A stretch of DNA of 64,000 bases from Bacteroidales bacterium (GTDB lineage Bacteria > Bacteroidota > Bacteroidia > Bacteroidales > P3). The stretch spans positions 62,001-126,000 of the forward strand of contig JAFURZ010000010.1 of NCBI GenBank assembly GCA_017480785.1, read 5' to 3'. This document shows, in pieces, positions 34,913 to 44,835 of this stretch. The translations under genes were made by a program, and so were the position numbers. Each line of letters opens with the position of its first letter. Position 1 is the stretch's first letter. Under the pieces are notes generated by a model that did no database searches, was not told the origin of the DNA, and saw nothing but the letters and a program-made list of their open reading frames with translations.

Positions 34913-35830
34913 TTAATTATTGTTCATTCTTTTTCTGAGGTAAAGGATGGCGTCGATGTTGCGGGGCACCTGCAGGTCGAGGGTGCCGCTGACGATGCCG
35001 ATGACGTGGCCTTCGCGGACAGCGCGGAGGGTGTTGTAGGGCTTCATGCCGACGAATGCCGCCGAGTCCTCACGTCGCACGATGATGTAGTCGGGGTCTT
35101 CCTTGACGAGGGCTTCGAGGCTGTAGCTCCACCCTTCGACCTCCTCGGCGATATTGCGTCCGCCGGCCATGCGGATGATGTCGTTGATGAAGGTATTGCC
35201 GCCGGCGGTGAAGTTGCCGCCGGGGCCGTAGCCCACGACGTAGTAGCAAGAGGCCGGTTGAGAGTTGAAAGTGGATGGCGAGGTGTCGGTCAACAGACTT
35301 TCCACTTTCCGCTTTAAACTTTCCACTAGAGAGTCGGCCTCGCGCTCCTTGCCCACCAGGCGGCCTATGGCACTGATATTGTCGTAGAGGGCGTCGAAAC
35401 GGGGCTTCTCCACCACGCATACCATCGGGGTGCCCATCTGGTCCATCTGGTCGGTCACCTTCTTGCCCACCATCGAGCCGCTGATGACCAGGTCGGGGTT
35501 GAGCGACAGAATCTTTTCAATGTTGAGGTTGCTGATGCCGCCGATGGAAGGGATGCCGGCCGCCTCGGGAGGGAACTCGCAGAAGTCGGTGCGCCCCACG
35601 AGGATGTCGTCGGCCCCGAGGGCGAACATGATTTCCGTCACGGCAGGGGAGAGCGATACCACGCGGGTGGGGGAGGCGGGCACCACCACCGTGCGGCCGT
35701 AGTCGTCGGTGACGGTGTCGGTAGCGGCCTCTTGACGGGGAGCTCCGCCGCAGGCGGCAAACAACAAGGCAATCCCTAACAGAAAAACCGTAAACCGTAA
35801 ACCGTAAACCGTAAACCCTGACTTACGCAT
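34913..35830 (-). CDS. Substrate-binding lipoprotein, BtuF/FepB-like, with repeat-derived signal peptide
   Basis: A periplasmic binding protein of the cobalamin and iron-siderophore class (305 residues). The lipobox LLFAACGG places the lipidated Cys near residue 27. The mature part has the fold's hallmarks: RVVSLSPAVTEIMFALGADD, SNLNIEKILSLNPDLVI and the long central helix, ending in a domain with YIIVRREDSAAF. Most of the signal peptide (FTVYGLRFTVF) is translated from five 7-bp repeats (35784-35818). A second inverted heptamer set (35257-35331) is in frame in the mature part. No permease or ATPase gene is adjacent, so the substrate cannot be assigned. It overlaps fabG by 8 bp. Confidence 0.88.
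   Translation of the reverse strand: MRKSGFTVYGLRFTVFLLGIALLFAACGGAPRQEAATDTVTDDYGRTVVVPASPTRVVSLSPAVTEIMFALGADDILVGRTDFCEFPPEAAGIPSIGGISNLNIEKILSLNPDLVISGSMVGKKVTDQMDQMGTPMVCVVEKPRFDALYDNISAIGRLVGKEREADSLVESLKRKVESLLTDTSPSTFNSQPASCYYVVGYGPGGNFTAGGNTFINDIIRMAGGRNIAEEVEGWSYSLEALVKEDPDYIIVRREDSAAFVGMKPYNTLRAVREGHVIGIVSGTLDLQVPRNIDAILYLRKRMNNN
35257..35331. repeat. Inverted intragenic 7-bp array in the BtuF-like gene
   Basis: Three units of the GTTGAAA/GTGGATG type (35257-35277) and five of the ACTTTCC/GCTTTAA type (35297-35331) lie in opposite orientation around a 19-bp centre, the same design as the aguA insertion. They encode a variable stretch after the central helix. Confidence 0.7.
35784..35818. 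repeat. 7-bp array encoding a lipoprotein signal peptide
   Basis: One AAAAACC and four GTAAACC heptamers. On the coding (minus) strand the unit GGTTTAC has no stop in any frame and gives the period-7 peptide FTVYGLR. Confidence 0.85.
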
Positions 35831-36596
35831 CTTCCATTCCTCCGCAGATGGGCAGCACCACGCTGGTGATGTAGGGGCACATGTCGCTGGCCAGGAAGAG
35901 GCATGCCTGCGCCACCTCGTCGGCCTTGCCGGGACGCTTCATGGGGATGCGGCTGCACCAGGTATCCATCAGCTCTTTCGGTATGTCGGCCGTCATCTCG
36001 GTCTCGACGAAGCCGGGGGCCACCACGTTGACGCGTATGTTACGCGCGGCAAACTCCTTGGCGCAGCTCTTGCTGAAGCCTATGATGGCGGCCTTGGAGG
36101 CGGCATAGTTGGCCTGGTTGTAGTTGCCGGCGATGCCGACCACCGAGCCGATATTCACGATGGAACCGTGCCCCTGGCGCCACATGACGGGTTGCACGGC
36201 TTTGGTCATGCAGAACACCGAGCCGAGGTTGGTGTGCATCACGCGGTCCATCTGTGCCTCGGTCATGCGCTTCACGGCGGCGTCGTCGGTGATGCCGGCG
36301 TTGTTGACCAGTATGTCGATGCCGCCGAAGTCGGCCATCACCTCCTTGACGAAGGCCTGCGCCGAATCATAGTCGGCCACATCGCAGGCGTAGCCCTTGG
36401 CCTTCGGAGTGGCGAGTGGCGAGTGGAGAGCGGAGAGTATGCCGTTCAGCTCCTGCTCCACCGCCTCCATGGCGGCGTTGCGGCTGCGGCCGCAGAAAGC
36501 CACGTTGCAACCCTCGCGGGCGAACCGTACAGCAATAGCGTGACCGATGCCACGAGTGGCACCGGTCACGATTGCAGTCTTATTTTCCAATAGCAT
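35823..36596 (-). CDS. fabG: 3-oxoacyl-[acyl-carrier-protein] reductase
   Basis: A short-chain dehydrogenase of 257 residues for fatty-acid elongation. It has the NADPH motif TGATRGIGHAIA, the NNAGIT motif, Ser in VNIGSVVG and the YAASK active site (NYAASKAAIIGFSK), and a C-terminus with FVETEMT and the typical PITSV-type end. ATG 36596 starts 1 bp from the gapA stop. A longer open frame upstream overlaps gapA and was discarded. An in-frame 7-bp repeat (36408-36442) adds SALHSPLATP between the second beta strand and the CDV motif, making it slightly longer than typical FabG. Confidence 0.92.
   Translation of the reverse strand: MLLENKTAIVTGATRGIGHAIAVRFAREGCNVAFCGRSRNAAMEAVEQELNGILSALHSPLATPKAKGYACDVADYDSAQAFVKEVMADFGGIDILVNNAGITDDAAVKRMTEAQMDRVMHTNLGSVFCMTKAVQPVMWRQGHGSIVNIGSVVGIAGNYNQANYAASKAAIIGFSKSCAKEFAARNIRVNVVAPGFVETEMTADIPKELMDTWCSRIPMKRPGKADEVAQACLFLASDMCPYITSVVLPICGGMEDA
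36408..36442. repeat. Intragenic 7-bp array in fabG
   Basis: AGTGGCG twice, AGTGGAG, AGCGGAG and AGTATGC in register. Read on the minus strand it has no stop and lengthens a loop. Confidence 0.75.
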
Positions 36597-36597
36597 A

Positions 36598-37690
<1,093 letters not shown>

Positions 37691-37745
37691 ATAATTTTAT
37701 ATTCTATGAGTTATCCTTCAGAAGACAAACAATAGGAACCGTGGC

Positions 37746-38648
37746 ATGAAAGACAACTGGAAGCGTAGACGTCGCGACTTCGAGGCCTATCTGCGCCTCG
37801 AGAAAGGCATGGCGGGCAACACCATCGAGGCCTACCTGTGCGACTTCGACCAGCTGGCCCGCTGCCTCGAGGACGTGCCGCCCGAAGAGGTGACCCTCGA
37901 CCAGTTGCAGCAACTGCTGAAAATACTTAACGACAGCGAGATAGCGCCAGCCACCCAACGCCGCGTCGTCAGCGGGTGGCGTGCCTTCTTCAGGATGCTC
38001 GTCGTCGACGACGCCATCAAGGACAACCCCGCCGAGCTGCTCGACATGCCCATGCGCCCCGACCACCTGCCCGATGTGCTGACCGACGACGAAATCACCG
38101 CCCTCCAGGACACCTTCGACCGCAGCACCCCCGAGGGCGAGCGCAACTACGCCATCGTCGAGGTGCTCTACGGCTGCGGCCTCCGTGTGTCGGAACTCGT
38201 CAACCTCAAACTCTCCAACCTCTATCCCGACGAGCTCAGCCTGCGTGTCGTCGGCAAGGGCGACAAAGAGCGCTGGGTGCCCGTCAACCAGCATGCCATG
38301 GACCTCGTGCTGAACTACATACACCACGTCCGCTCGCACCAGACACCCCAACCCGGCGAAGAGAAGATAGTCTTTCTCAACCGCCGCGGCCACCGCCTCT
38401 CGCGGCAGATGGTCTTCATCTTCCTCCAGCGGGCGGCCACGGCGGCCGGCATCATCAAGAACATCAGCCCCCACTCGCTGCGTCACAGCTTCGCCACCGA
38501 GCTCGTCGAGAACGGCGCCGACTTGCGTGCCGTGCAGGAGATGCTGGGCCACGCCTCCATCGCCACCACCGAAATCTACACCCACATCAGCCGCGAGACC
38601 CTCCGCAACACCATCGCCGCCTACCACCCCCACTACGCGCGGCGCTGA
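37746..38648 (+). CDS. xerD: Tyrosine recombinase XerD
   Basis: A site-specific recombinase (300 residues) that with XerC resolves chromosome dimers at dif. An N-terminal SAM-like core-binding domain (1 to about 100) is followed by the catalytic domain with Arg in CGLRVSEL, Lys in GKGDKERWVPV, His-x-x-Arg in HSLRHSFATE, His in LGHASIATTEIYTH and the nucleophile Tyr in that same segment. Length and chromosomal context with metabolic genes, and no adjacent integrase substrate or att-like repeats, argue for housekeeping XerD rather than a mobile-element integrase. Confidence 0.9.
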   Translation: MKDNWKRRRRDFEAYLRLEKGMAGNTIEAYLCDFDQLARCLEDVPPEEVTLDQLQQLLKILNDSEIAPATQRRVVSGWRAFFRMLVVDDAIKDNPAELLDMPMRPDHLPDVLTDDEITALQDTFDRSTPEGERNYAIVEVLYGCGLRVSELVNLKLSNLYPDELSLRVVGKGDKERWVPVNQHAMDLVLNYIHHVRSHQTPQPGEEKIVFLNRRGHRLSRQMVFIFLQRAATAAGIIKNISPHSLRHSFATELVENGADLRAVQEMLGHASIATTEIYTHISRETLRNTIAAYHPHYARR

Positions 38649-38683
38649 CACCCCCTCCCCGGCCCATTGTCCTCCCCCCACAT

Positions 38684-38781
38684 CCTCCGCCATTTTAACG
38701 GTAGTATTACGGTAGTATTACGGTAGTATTACGCTTTTAAAGCGTAATACTACCGTAATACTAGCGTTAAAATGGCGGAGG
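38684..38781. repeat. 98-bp hairpin with 11-bp repeat units between xerD and ppdK
   Basis: Outer arms of about 17 nt (CCTCCGCCATTTTAACG and its complement) enclose three direct 11-bp units (ACGGTAGTATT) on the left, a central ACGCTTTTAAAGCGT palindrome, and two complementary units on the right with one mismatch. It could terminate xerD transcription. Related sequence appears at 28853-28913. Confidence 0.85.
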
Positions 38782-38864
38782 TGAAGCGGAGCTGTCGGGT
38801 GGAAAAAGGGGCGGAAATTGGATGGTTGTGGATATCTTTTTATTCACATATTGAAAAAAAATCG

Positions 38865-38872
38865 TATCTTTG
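38865..38872 (+). promoter_or_regulatory. -7 box of ppdK
   Basis: TATCTTTG followed by GCAC, 59 bp before the ppdK ATG, matches the Bacteroidetes -7 consensus. A TTG occurs 11 bp upstream, too close for a normal -33 box. Confidence 0.6.
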
Positions 38873-38930
38873 CACTTTCAATTTTAGGAAAAATATAAAT
38901 AAATAATTAATAACTAATAAATTATTCAAC

Positions 38931-41654
38931 ATGACGAAGTACGTTTACACTTTCGGAGGCAAGACTGCCGAAGGAAAAGCTGACATGAAGAACCTCCTGG
39001 GCGGCAAGGGAGCCAACCTGGCCGAGATGTGCCTGCTGGGCCTGCCTGTCCCTGCCGGATTGACTATTACTACCGAGTGCTGCACGGCCTACTATGCCAA
39101 CAACTGCGAGCTGCCCAAGGGTTTGATGGACGAGGTGTGGAAAGGCGTGGAGAATATCGAGCGCTTGATGGGTATGAAATATGACGACGCGGAGAACCCC
39201 CTGCTGGTGAGCTGCCGCAGCGGCGCCCGCACCTCGATGCCCGGCATGATGGACACGGTGCTGAACATCGGCCTGTGCAGCAAGACCATCCCCGGCCTCA
39301 TCAAGAAGACCGGCAACCCCCGATTTGTGTACGACTCGTATCGCCGACTGATTATGATGTATGCCGACGTGGTGATGGAGAAGGCCGAGGGCATCGAGCC
39401 CGCCGACGGCAAGGGCATCCGCAAGCAGCTGGACGACATGCTGGACGAGTACAAGGCCCTGAAGGGTTACAAGAACGATACCGAGTTGACGGCCGAGGAA
39501 CTGAAGAACCTGGCCGAAGCCTTCAAGGTGAGGGTCAAAGAGGTGCTCGGCGTGGAGTTCCCCGACGACGCCCGCGCCCAGATGGAGGGCGGCATCAAGG
39601 CCGTCTTCAAGAGCTGGGACGGCAAGAAGGCCGTCAGCTACCGCCGCATCGAGGGCATCCCCGACGACTGGGGCACCGCCGTCAACGTGCAGGCCATGGT
39701 GTTCGGCAACATGGGCGACACCAGCGCCACCGGCGTGGCGTTCACCCGCGACCCGGCCACCGGCGACAACAAGTTCTACGGCGAGTGGCTCATCAACGCC
39801 CAGGGCGAGGATGTGGTGGCCGGTATCCGTACCCCCAACCCCCTCAACGAGGACACCAAGAACGAGCAGAACAAGCACCTCCACTCGATGGAGGACCTGA
39901 TGCCCGACACCTACAAGGAGCTCTTTGAAATCCGCAACATACTGGAGAACCACTACAAGGACATGCTCGACATCGAGTTCACCATTCAGGACGGCAAACT
40001 GTACATGCTGCAATGCCGCGTGGGCAAGCGCACGGGCCGTGCCGCCGTCAGGATGGCGCTCGACATGCTGCACGACGGATGGATTGACGACAAGGAGGCG
40101 GTGCTCCGCGTGCCCGCCGAGAAGATTATCGAGCTCATCCTGCCGGTCCTCGACCCGAGCGTGGAGAAACAGCACAAGTCGATTGCCAAGGGTCTGCCCG
40201 CCGGCCCCGGCGGCTCGGTGGGTCGCATCGCGCTGACCAGCGAGAAGGCCATGGAGTACAAGGCCGCCAAGGTCAGCAACATCCTCGTCCGTGAGGAGAC
40301 GAACCCCGAGGACGTCGAGGGCATGCGTGCCGCCAACGGCATCCTGACCGCCCGTGGCGGTATGACCTCGCACGCCGCCCTCGTGGCCCGCGGATGGGGC
40401 AAGAGCTGCATCGTGGGTTGCTCGGCCGTGCATATCGACATGGAGAAGGGCGAGGTGAAGATAGGGGAGAAGACCTTCCACGAAGGCGACATGCTCTCGC
40501 TCAACGGCACCATGGGCGCCGTCTACGACGTGCAGATGCCTCTCATCATCCCCGAGGTGGAGAAGGACAAGGAGTTCCAGGAGTTCATGGGATACGTCGA
40601 CAAATACCGCAAGATGGGTGTCCGCACCAATGCCGACACGCCGAAGGACGCCACCAACGCCGTGCGCTTCGGCGCCGAGGGTATCGGCCTGTTCCGCATC
40701 GAGCACATGTTCTATGGCGAAGATGGCAAGGAGCCCCTGGTGAAGCTGCGCAACATGATTCTGGCCAACGACACCGTCGAGCGCAAGGCCGCCCTTGACG
40801 AGCTGGAGCCCTACATCCGCGAGAGCGCCAAGGGCACCCTGAAGGTGATGGACGGCAAGCCTCTGACCTTCCGCCTGATGGACCCCCCGCTGCATGAGTT
40901 CGTGCCTCAGGAGGAGGAAAAGCAGGCCGAGCTCGCCAAGGAGCGTGGCATGGAGCTCTCCGAGCTCAAGAAGCGTATCGATGCCCTGCATGAAATCAAC
41001 CCGATGATGGGTCTGCGCGGCGTGCGTCTGGGCATTGTCTATCCCGAAATCACCGAGACCCAGTTCCGTGCCCTCTTCCAGGCTACCGCCGAGTTGAAGA
41101 AGGAAGGCTTCGACCCGCACCTCGAGATTATGGTGCCGCTGACCATCAACGTCAAGGAGCTCGAACACCAGAAAGCCATTGCCGACCGGGTGAAGAAAGA
41201 GGTCGAGGCCAAGATAGGCGTCGAAATCGACTACCTCTACGGCACGATGATTGAGATACCGCGCGCCACCCTCGTGGCCGACAAGATTGCCAAGGTGGCC
41301 CAGTTCTTCAGCTTCGGCACCAACGACCTCACCCAGATGACCTTCGGCTTCAGCCGTGACGACGTCAACAAGATAGTCAAGACCTATACCGAGGGCGGCA
41401 TCATCCCCGCCGACCCGTTCAACACGCTCGACCAGGAAGGCGTAGGCCAGCTGGTGGAGAAGGGTGTGACGTTGGGCCGTGGCACCCGCGAGAACCTGAA
41501 GTGCGGTGTCTGTGGTGAGCATGGCGGCGACCCCGAGTCGGTGAAGTTCTTCTACCGTACGGGTCTCAACTATGTCAGCTGCTCGCCGTTCCGCGTGCCG
41601 GTGGCCCGCCTCGCCGCCGCCCAGGCCGCCATCAAGGAAAGCAGAGAGAAGTAA
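38931..41654 (+). CDS. ppdK: Pyruvate, phosphate dikinase
   Basis: Interconverts pyruvate, ATP and phosphate with PEP, AMP and pyrophosphate. The 907-residue protein has the N-terminal nucleotide-binding domain ([10 protein letters not shown], later [19 protein letters not shown]), the central phosphohistidine domain with [19 protein letters not shown], and the C-terminal PEP/pyruvate barrel with [12 protein letters not shown] and [17 protein letters not shown]. It is followed after 16 bp by pckA, so PEP can be drawn from or fed to pyruvate and oxaloacetate by neighbouring genes, as expected in a fermenting Bacteroidales. Confidence 0.96.
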   Translation: MTKYVYTFGGKTAEGKADMKNLLGGKGANLAEMCLLGLPVPAGLTITTECCTAYYANNCELPKGLMDEVWKGVENIERLMGMKYDDAENPLLVSCRSGARTSMPGMMDTVLNIGLCSKTIPGLIKKTGNPRFVYDSYRRLIMMYADVVMEKAEGIEPADGKGIRKQLDDMLDEYKALKGYKNDTELTAEELKNLAEAFKVRVKEVLGVEFPDDARAQMEGGIKAVFKSWDGKKAVSYRRIEGIPDDWGTAVNVQAMVFGNMGDTSATGVAFTRDPATGDNKFYGEWLINAQGEDVVAGIRTPNPLNEDTKNEQNKHLHSMEDLMPDTYKELFEIRNILENHYKDMLDIEFTIQDGKLYMLQCRVGKRTGRAAVRMALDMLHDGWIDDKEAVLRVPAEKIIELILPVLDPSVEKQHKSIAKGLPAGPGGSVGRIALTSEKAMEYKAAKVSNILVREETNPEDVEGMRAANGILTARGGMTSHAALVARGWGKSCIVGCSAVHIDMEKGEVKIGEKTFHEGDMLSLNGTMGAVYDVQMPLIIPEVEKDKEFQEFMGYVDKYRKMGVRTNADTPKDATNAVRFGAEGIGLFRIEHMFYGEDGKEPLVKLRNMILANDTVERKAALDELEPYIRESAKGTLKVMDGKPLTFRLMDPPLHEFVPQEEEKQAELAKERGMELSELKKRIDALHEINPMMGLRGVRLGIVYPEITETQFRALFQATAELKKEGFDPHLEIMVPLTINVKELEHQKAIADRVKKEVEAKIGVEIDYLYGTMIEIPRATLVADKIAKVAQFFSFGTNDLTQMTFGFSRDDVNKIVKTYTEGGIIPADPFNTLDQEGVGQLVEKGVTLGRGTRENLKCGVCGEHGGDPESVKFFYRTGLNYVSCSPFRVPVARLAAAQAAIKESREK

Positions 41655-41670
41655 ACAAAACAAAATAACT

Positions 41671-43296
41671 ATGAACGACAAGATATTGAAAGACCTCGAA
41701 GCACTCGGTATCACCGACGTGAAGTGCCTTCACCACAACCCCTCCTACGAGGAGCTGTTCAAGATGGAAATGGACCCCAGCCTGACGGGCTACGACAAAG
41801 GCCAGCTCACCGAGCTGGATGCCGTCAACGTGATGACGGGCATTTTCACCGGCCGTTCGCCCAAGGACAAATACATCGTCATGGACGAGAAGTCGAAGGA
41901 CACCGTGTGGTGGAATAGTCCTGAGTATCCCAACGACAATCACCCGATGAGCGAGGAGGTGTGGGCCCAGATGAAGCAGCTGGCCGTGAAGGAACTCTGC
42001 GGCAAGGAGCTCTATGTTTACGATGCCTTCTGCGGAGCCAACAAGGACACCCGCATCGCCGTCCGTTTCATTGTCGAGGTGGCTTGGCAGGCACACTTCG
42101 TGGCCAATATGTTCATCAAGCCTACCGACGAGGAGCTGAAGAACTTCACCCCCGACTTTGTAATCTACAACGCCTCCAAGGCCAAGGTGGAGAACTACAA
42201 GGAACTAGGCCTCAACAGCGAGACATGTGTGGCCTTCAACGTCAGCAGTCGTGAGCAGGTCATCCTCAACACCTGGTACGGCGGTGAGATGAAGAAGGGT
42301 ATGTTCAGCATGATGAACTACTACCTGCCTTTGAAGGGTATCGCCTCGATGCACTGCTCGGCCAACACCGATATGGAGGGTAAGCACACGGCTATCTTCT
42401 TTGGCCTGAGCGGCACCGGCAAGACCACGCTCAGCACCGACCCCAAGCGCCTGCTTATCGGCGACGACGAGCATGGCTGGGACGACGAGGGTGTGTTCAA
42501 CTTCGAGGGTGGCTGCTATGCCAAGGTCATCAACCTCGACAAGGAGAGCGAGCCCGACATCTATAACGCCATCAAGCGTAATGCCTTGCTGGAGAACGTC
42601 ACCGTCGATGCCCAGGGAAAGATTAACTTTGCCGACAAGAGCGTTACGGAGAACACCCGGGTGAGCTATCCGATTGACCACATTGAGAAGATAGTGCTGC
42701 CGGTGCACGGCAAGAGTGCCGGCCCCGTGGCCGACAATGTCATCTTCCTCTCGGCCGATGCCTTCGGCGTGTTGCCTCCGGTGAGCATCCTCACTCCCGA
42801 CCAGTGCAAGTACTACTTCCTCAGCGGCTTCACCGCCAAGTTGGCCGGCACCGAGCGTGGCATCACCGAGCCTACGCCTACCTTCAGCGCCTGCTTCGGC
42901 CAGGCTTTCCTCGAGTTGCATCCGACGAAGTATGCCGAGGAGCTGGTGAAGCGCATGGAGAAGAGCGGCGCCAAGGCCTACCTTGTCAATACAGGCTGGA
43001 ACGGCACTGGCAAGCGCATCAGCATCAAGGATACCCGTGGCATCATCGACGCCATCCTCGACGGAAGCATCCTCAAGGCTCCCACCAAGAAGATACCTTA
43101 CTTCGACTTCGAGGTGCCCACGGCGCTGCCGGGCGTGGACCCGAAGATTCTCGACCCGCGCGACACCTATGCCGACGCAGCCCAGTGGGAAGTCAAAGCC
43201 CGCGACCTGGCCGACCGCTTTGTGAAGAACTTTGTCAAGTTCACCCATAACGAGGCCGGCAAAGCACTGGTGTCCGCCGGCCCCTGTGTGAAATAA
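41671..43296 (+). CDS. pckA: Phosphoenolpyruvate carboxykinase (ATP)
   Basis: Catalyses PEP + CO2 + ADP to oxaloacetate + ATP, in Bacteroidales often run toward oxaloacetate in succinate fermentation. The 541-residue protein has the P-loop [13 protein letters not shown] (about 245-257), the kinase-2 motif [20 protein letters not shown] and upstream [10 protein letters not shown]. The ATG at 41671 was chosen because the longer frame overlaps ppdK. It is co-transcribed with ppdK and followed after 9 bp by an LRR surface-protein gene. Confidence 0.96.
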   Translation: MNDKILKDLEALGITDVKCLHHNPSYEELFKMEMDPSLTGYDKGQLTELDAVNVMTGIFTGRSPKDKYIVMDEKSKDTVWWNSPEYPNDNHPMSEEVWAQMKQLAVKELCGKELYVYDAFCGANKDTRIAVRFIVEVAWQAHFVANMFIKPTDEELKNFTPDFVIYNASKAKVENYKELGLNSETCVAFNVSSREQVILNTWYGGEMKKGMFSMMNYYLPLKGIASMHCSANTDMEGKHTAIFFGLSGTGKTTLSTDPKRLLIGDDEHGWDDEGVFNFEGGCYAKVINLDKESEPDIYNAIKRNALLENVTVDAQGKINFADKSVTENTRVSYPIDHIEKIVLPVHGKSAGPVADNVIFLSADAFGVLPPVSILTPDQCKYYFLSGFTAKLAGTERGITEPTPTFSACFGQAFLELHPTKYAEELVKRMEKSGAKAYLVNTGWNGTGKRISIKDTRGIIDAILDGSILKAPTKKIPYFDFEVPTALPGVDPKILDPRDTYADAAQWEVKARDLADRFVKNFVKFTHNEAGKALVSAGPCVK

Positions 43297-43305
43297 TAGG
43301 ACAAC

Positions 43306-44814
43306 ATGAAACGTCTTTTAATTGTATTAATGATGTTGGGCATAGCCCTTCCGATGAGCGCCTTCGACTTCGAGAGCGCCCGGCCGGAGGGCTATACCCT
43401 CTACTTCAACATCCTTGACGACGACGAGGAGAACGTGGTGGAGGTGACCTATCCCGCCACTACCGGAGCCAGCCGTTGGCAAGGACACAAGACCCCTTGG
43501 GGCGAATTGGTCATCCCCGCCGAGGTGGAGCATGACGGTATCACCTATACTGTCGTATCCATCGGCCCGCGCGCCTTCTCGGGATGCAAGGAGATAACCT
43601 CCCTTTCCATCGCCCCTACGGTGGCAGAGATTGGTGCCTATGCCTTCTATCAGTGCACAGGCATCCAGGGCGAGGTGACCATTGGCGAGAACATCGTCAG
43701 CATCGGTCGCTCGGCCTTCTATGGCTGTAGCGGCATCACGTCAGTCCGTTTCGACGCCGTGAAGTGCGAGAGCATGGGAGGCACGCGCAGCTCTACGGCC
43801 TTCGGCGGCTGCCGTTCGCTGAAGACCATCGTCTTCGGCCCACAGGTGACGCGCATCCCCGACTATGCCTTTGTCGGCATGGACGGCCTGCGTTTCGAGT
43901 GGAACCTCTCTGACGCGTTGGAGTATATCGGTGAGTTCGCCTTCGCCTATTGCAGCAACATCAGCGGTGCCCTGAAAGTGCCATCGCACGTCAAGCACAT
44001 CGGCTCCTATGCCTTCGCCCAGTGCCATGCCATCACGGCCATCGAGCTGCCCAAGAAGATAGAGCGCATCGACAACCGCGCTTTCTACCAGTGCATTGGA
44101 GTAAAGGAGGTTGATGTCAAGGCCCTGACCCCGCCAGCCCTGGGTAGCGAAGTCTTTGCAGGCCTCAAGACCAGCGTGGTCTACAACGTGCCCTGCATCG
44201 CCATTGACCGCTACAAGGATGCCCCGCAGTGGAAACGCCAACGTAACCTGCGCATCACCTATCCCTGCAAGCTCGACCTCGTGGTCGAGGTCAACGACCC
44301 GCAGGCCGGCTCTATCATTGGCGGCGGCGCCTACAACATGGGCGAACAGGTTCCTTTGACGGTTGTTTGCAATGCCGGCTACGGCTTCCGTAGCTGGAGT
44401 GACGGCAACACCGACAATCCCCGCACCGTCACCGTCAACGACACGGTTTCCTACACTGCCATCTTGCAGGCCGCCGAGATTATCCACGAGGTGAAGTACA
44501 TCCACGACACAGTCTACAAAGACGGTCGTGACACCCTCGTCGAGTACTATGAAATCAACGATGTCGCCGAGCCCATCAACTCGCAGGAAGGCATCGTCTA
44601 CAATCGCGACAAACGTCGCATCGAGGTGCCCCTCGACAAAGGCGACATCGTCGAGGTGGCCCTCTACAATGATGCCGGACAGTGTGTACTCACCGGCATG
44701 CCACGTCACGGCCATATCAATATGCGCCGTTTTCCGACGGGCAACTACATCGTTCGCGTCACCACCATCTATGAGGAGATAGTGGTGCGCTTCTTCCATG
44801 TTAGAAAAAGATAA
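43306..44814 (+). CDS. BspA-like leucine-rich-repeat surface protein with T9SS-like tail
   Basis: A 502-residue exported protein. The signal peptide (1-19, MKRLLIVLMMLGIALPMSA) is followed by about six LRR_5 repeats (about 85-290, consensus IGxxAFxxCxxI, for example IGAYAFYQCTGI and IGSYAFAQCHAI). A divergent InlB-type B-repeat follows (about 325-390, GYGFRSWSDGNTDNPRTVTV), then a C-terminal region ending RRFPTGNYIVRVTT plus VRFFHVRKR that resembles a type A sorting domain. Such proteins mediate adhesion. It lies between pckA and gcvP with short gaps (9 and 21 bp), an unusual place for a surface protein. Confidence 0.82.
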   Translation: MKRLLIVLMMLGIALPMSAFDFESARPEGYTLYFNILDDDEENVVEVTYPATTGASRWQGHKTPWGELVIPAEVEHDGITYTVVSIGPRAFSGCKEITSLSIAPTVAEIGAYAFYQCTGIQGEVTIGENIVSIGRSAFYGCSGITSVRFDAVKCESMGGTRSSTAFGGCRSLKTIVFGPQVTRIPDYAFVGMDGLRFEWNLSDALEYIGEFAFAYCSNISGALKVPSHVKHIGSYAFAQCHAITAIELPKKIERIDNRAFYQCIGVKEVDVKALTPPALGSEVFAGLKTSVVYNVPCIAIDRYKDAPQWKRQRNLRITYPCKLDLVVEVNDPQAGSIIGGGAYNMGEQVPLTVVCNAGYGFRSWSDGNTDNPRTVTVNDTVSYTAILQAAEIIHEVKYIHDTVYKDGRDTLVEYYEINDVAEPINSQEGIVYNRDKRRIEVPLDKGDIVEVALYNDAGQCVLTGMPRHGHINMRRFPTGNYIVRVTTIYEEIVVRFFHVRKR

Positions 44815-44835
44815 TAAACAATAATATATATACAC

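Noticed and set aside
37746-38648. Mobile-element integrase
   Set aside because: The protein fits XerD, no attachment-site repeats, transfer genes or tRNA target are near, and neighbours are housekeeping genes.
44815-44835. Glycine riboswitch upstream of gcvP
   Set aside because: Only 21 bp separate it from the previous gene, too short for an aptamer.
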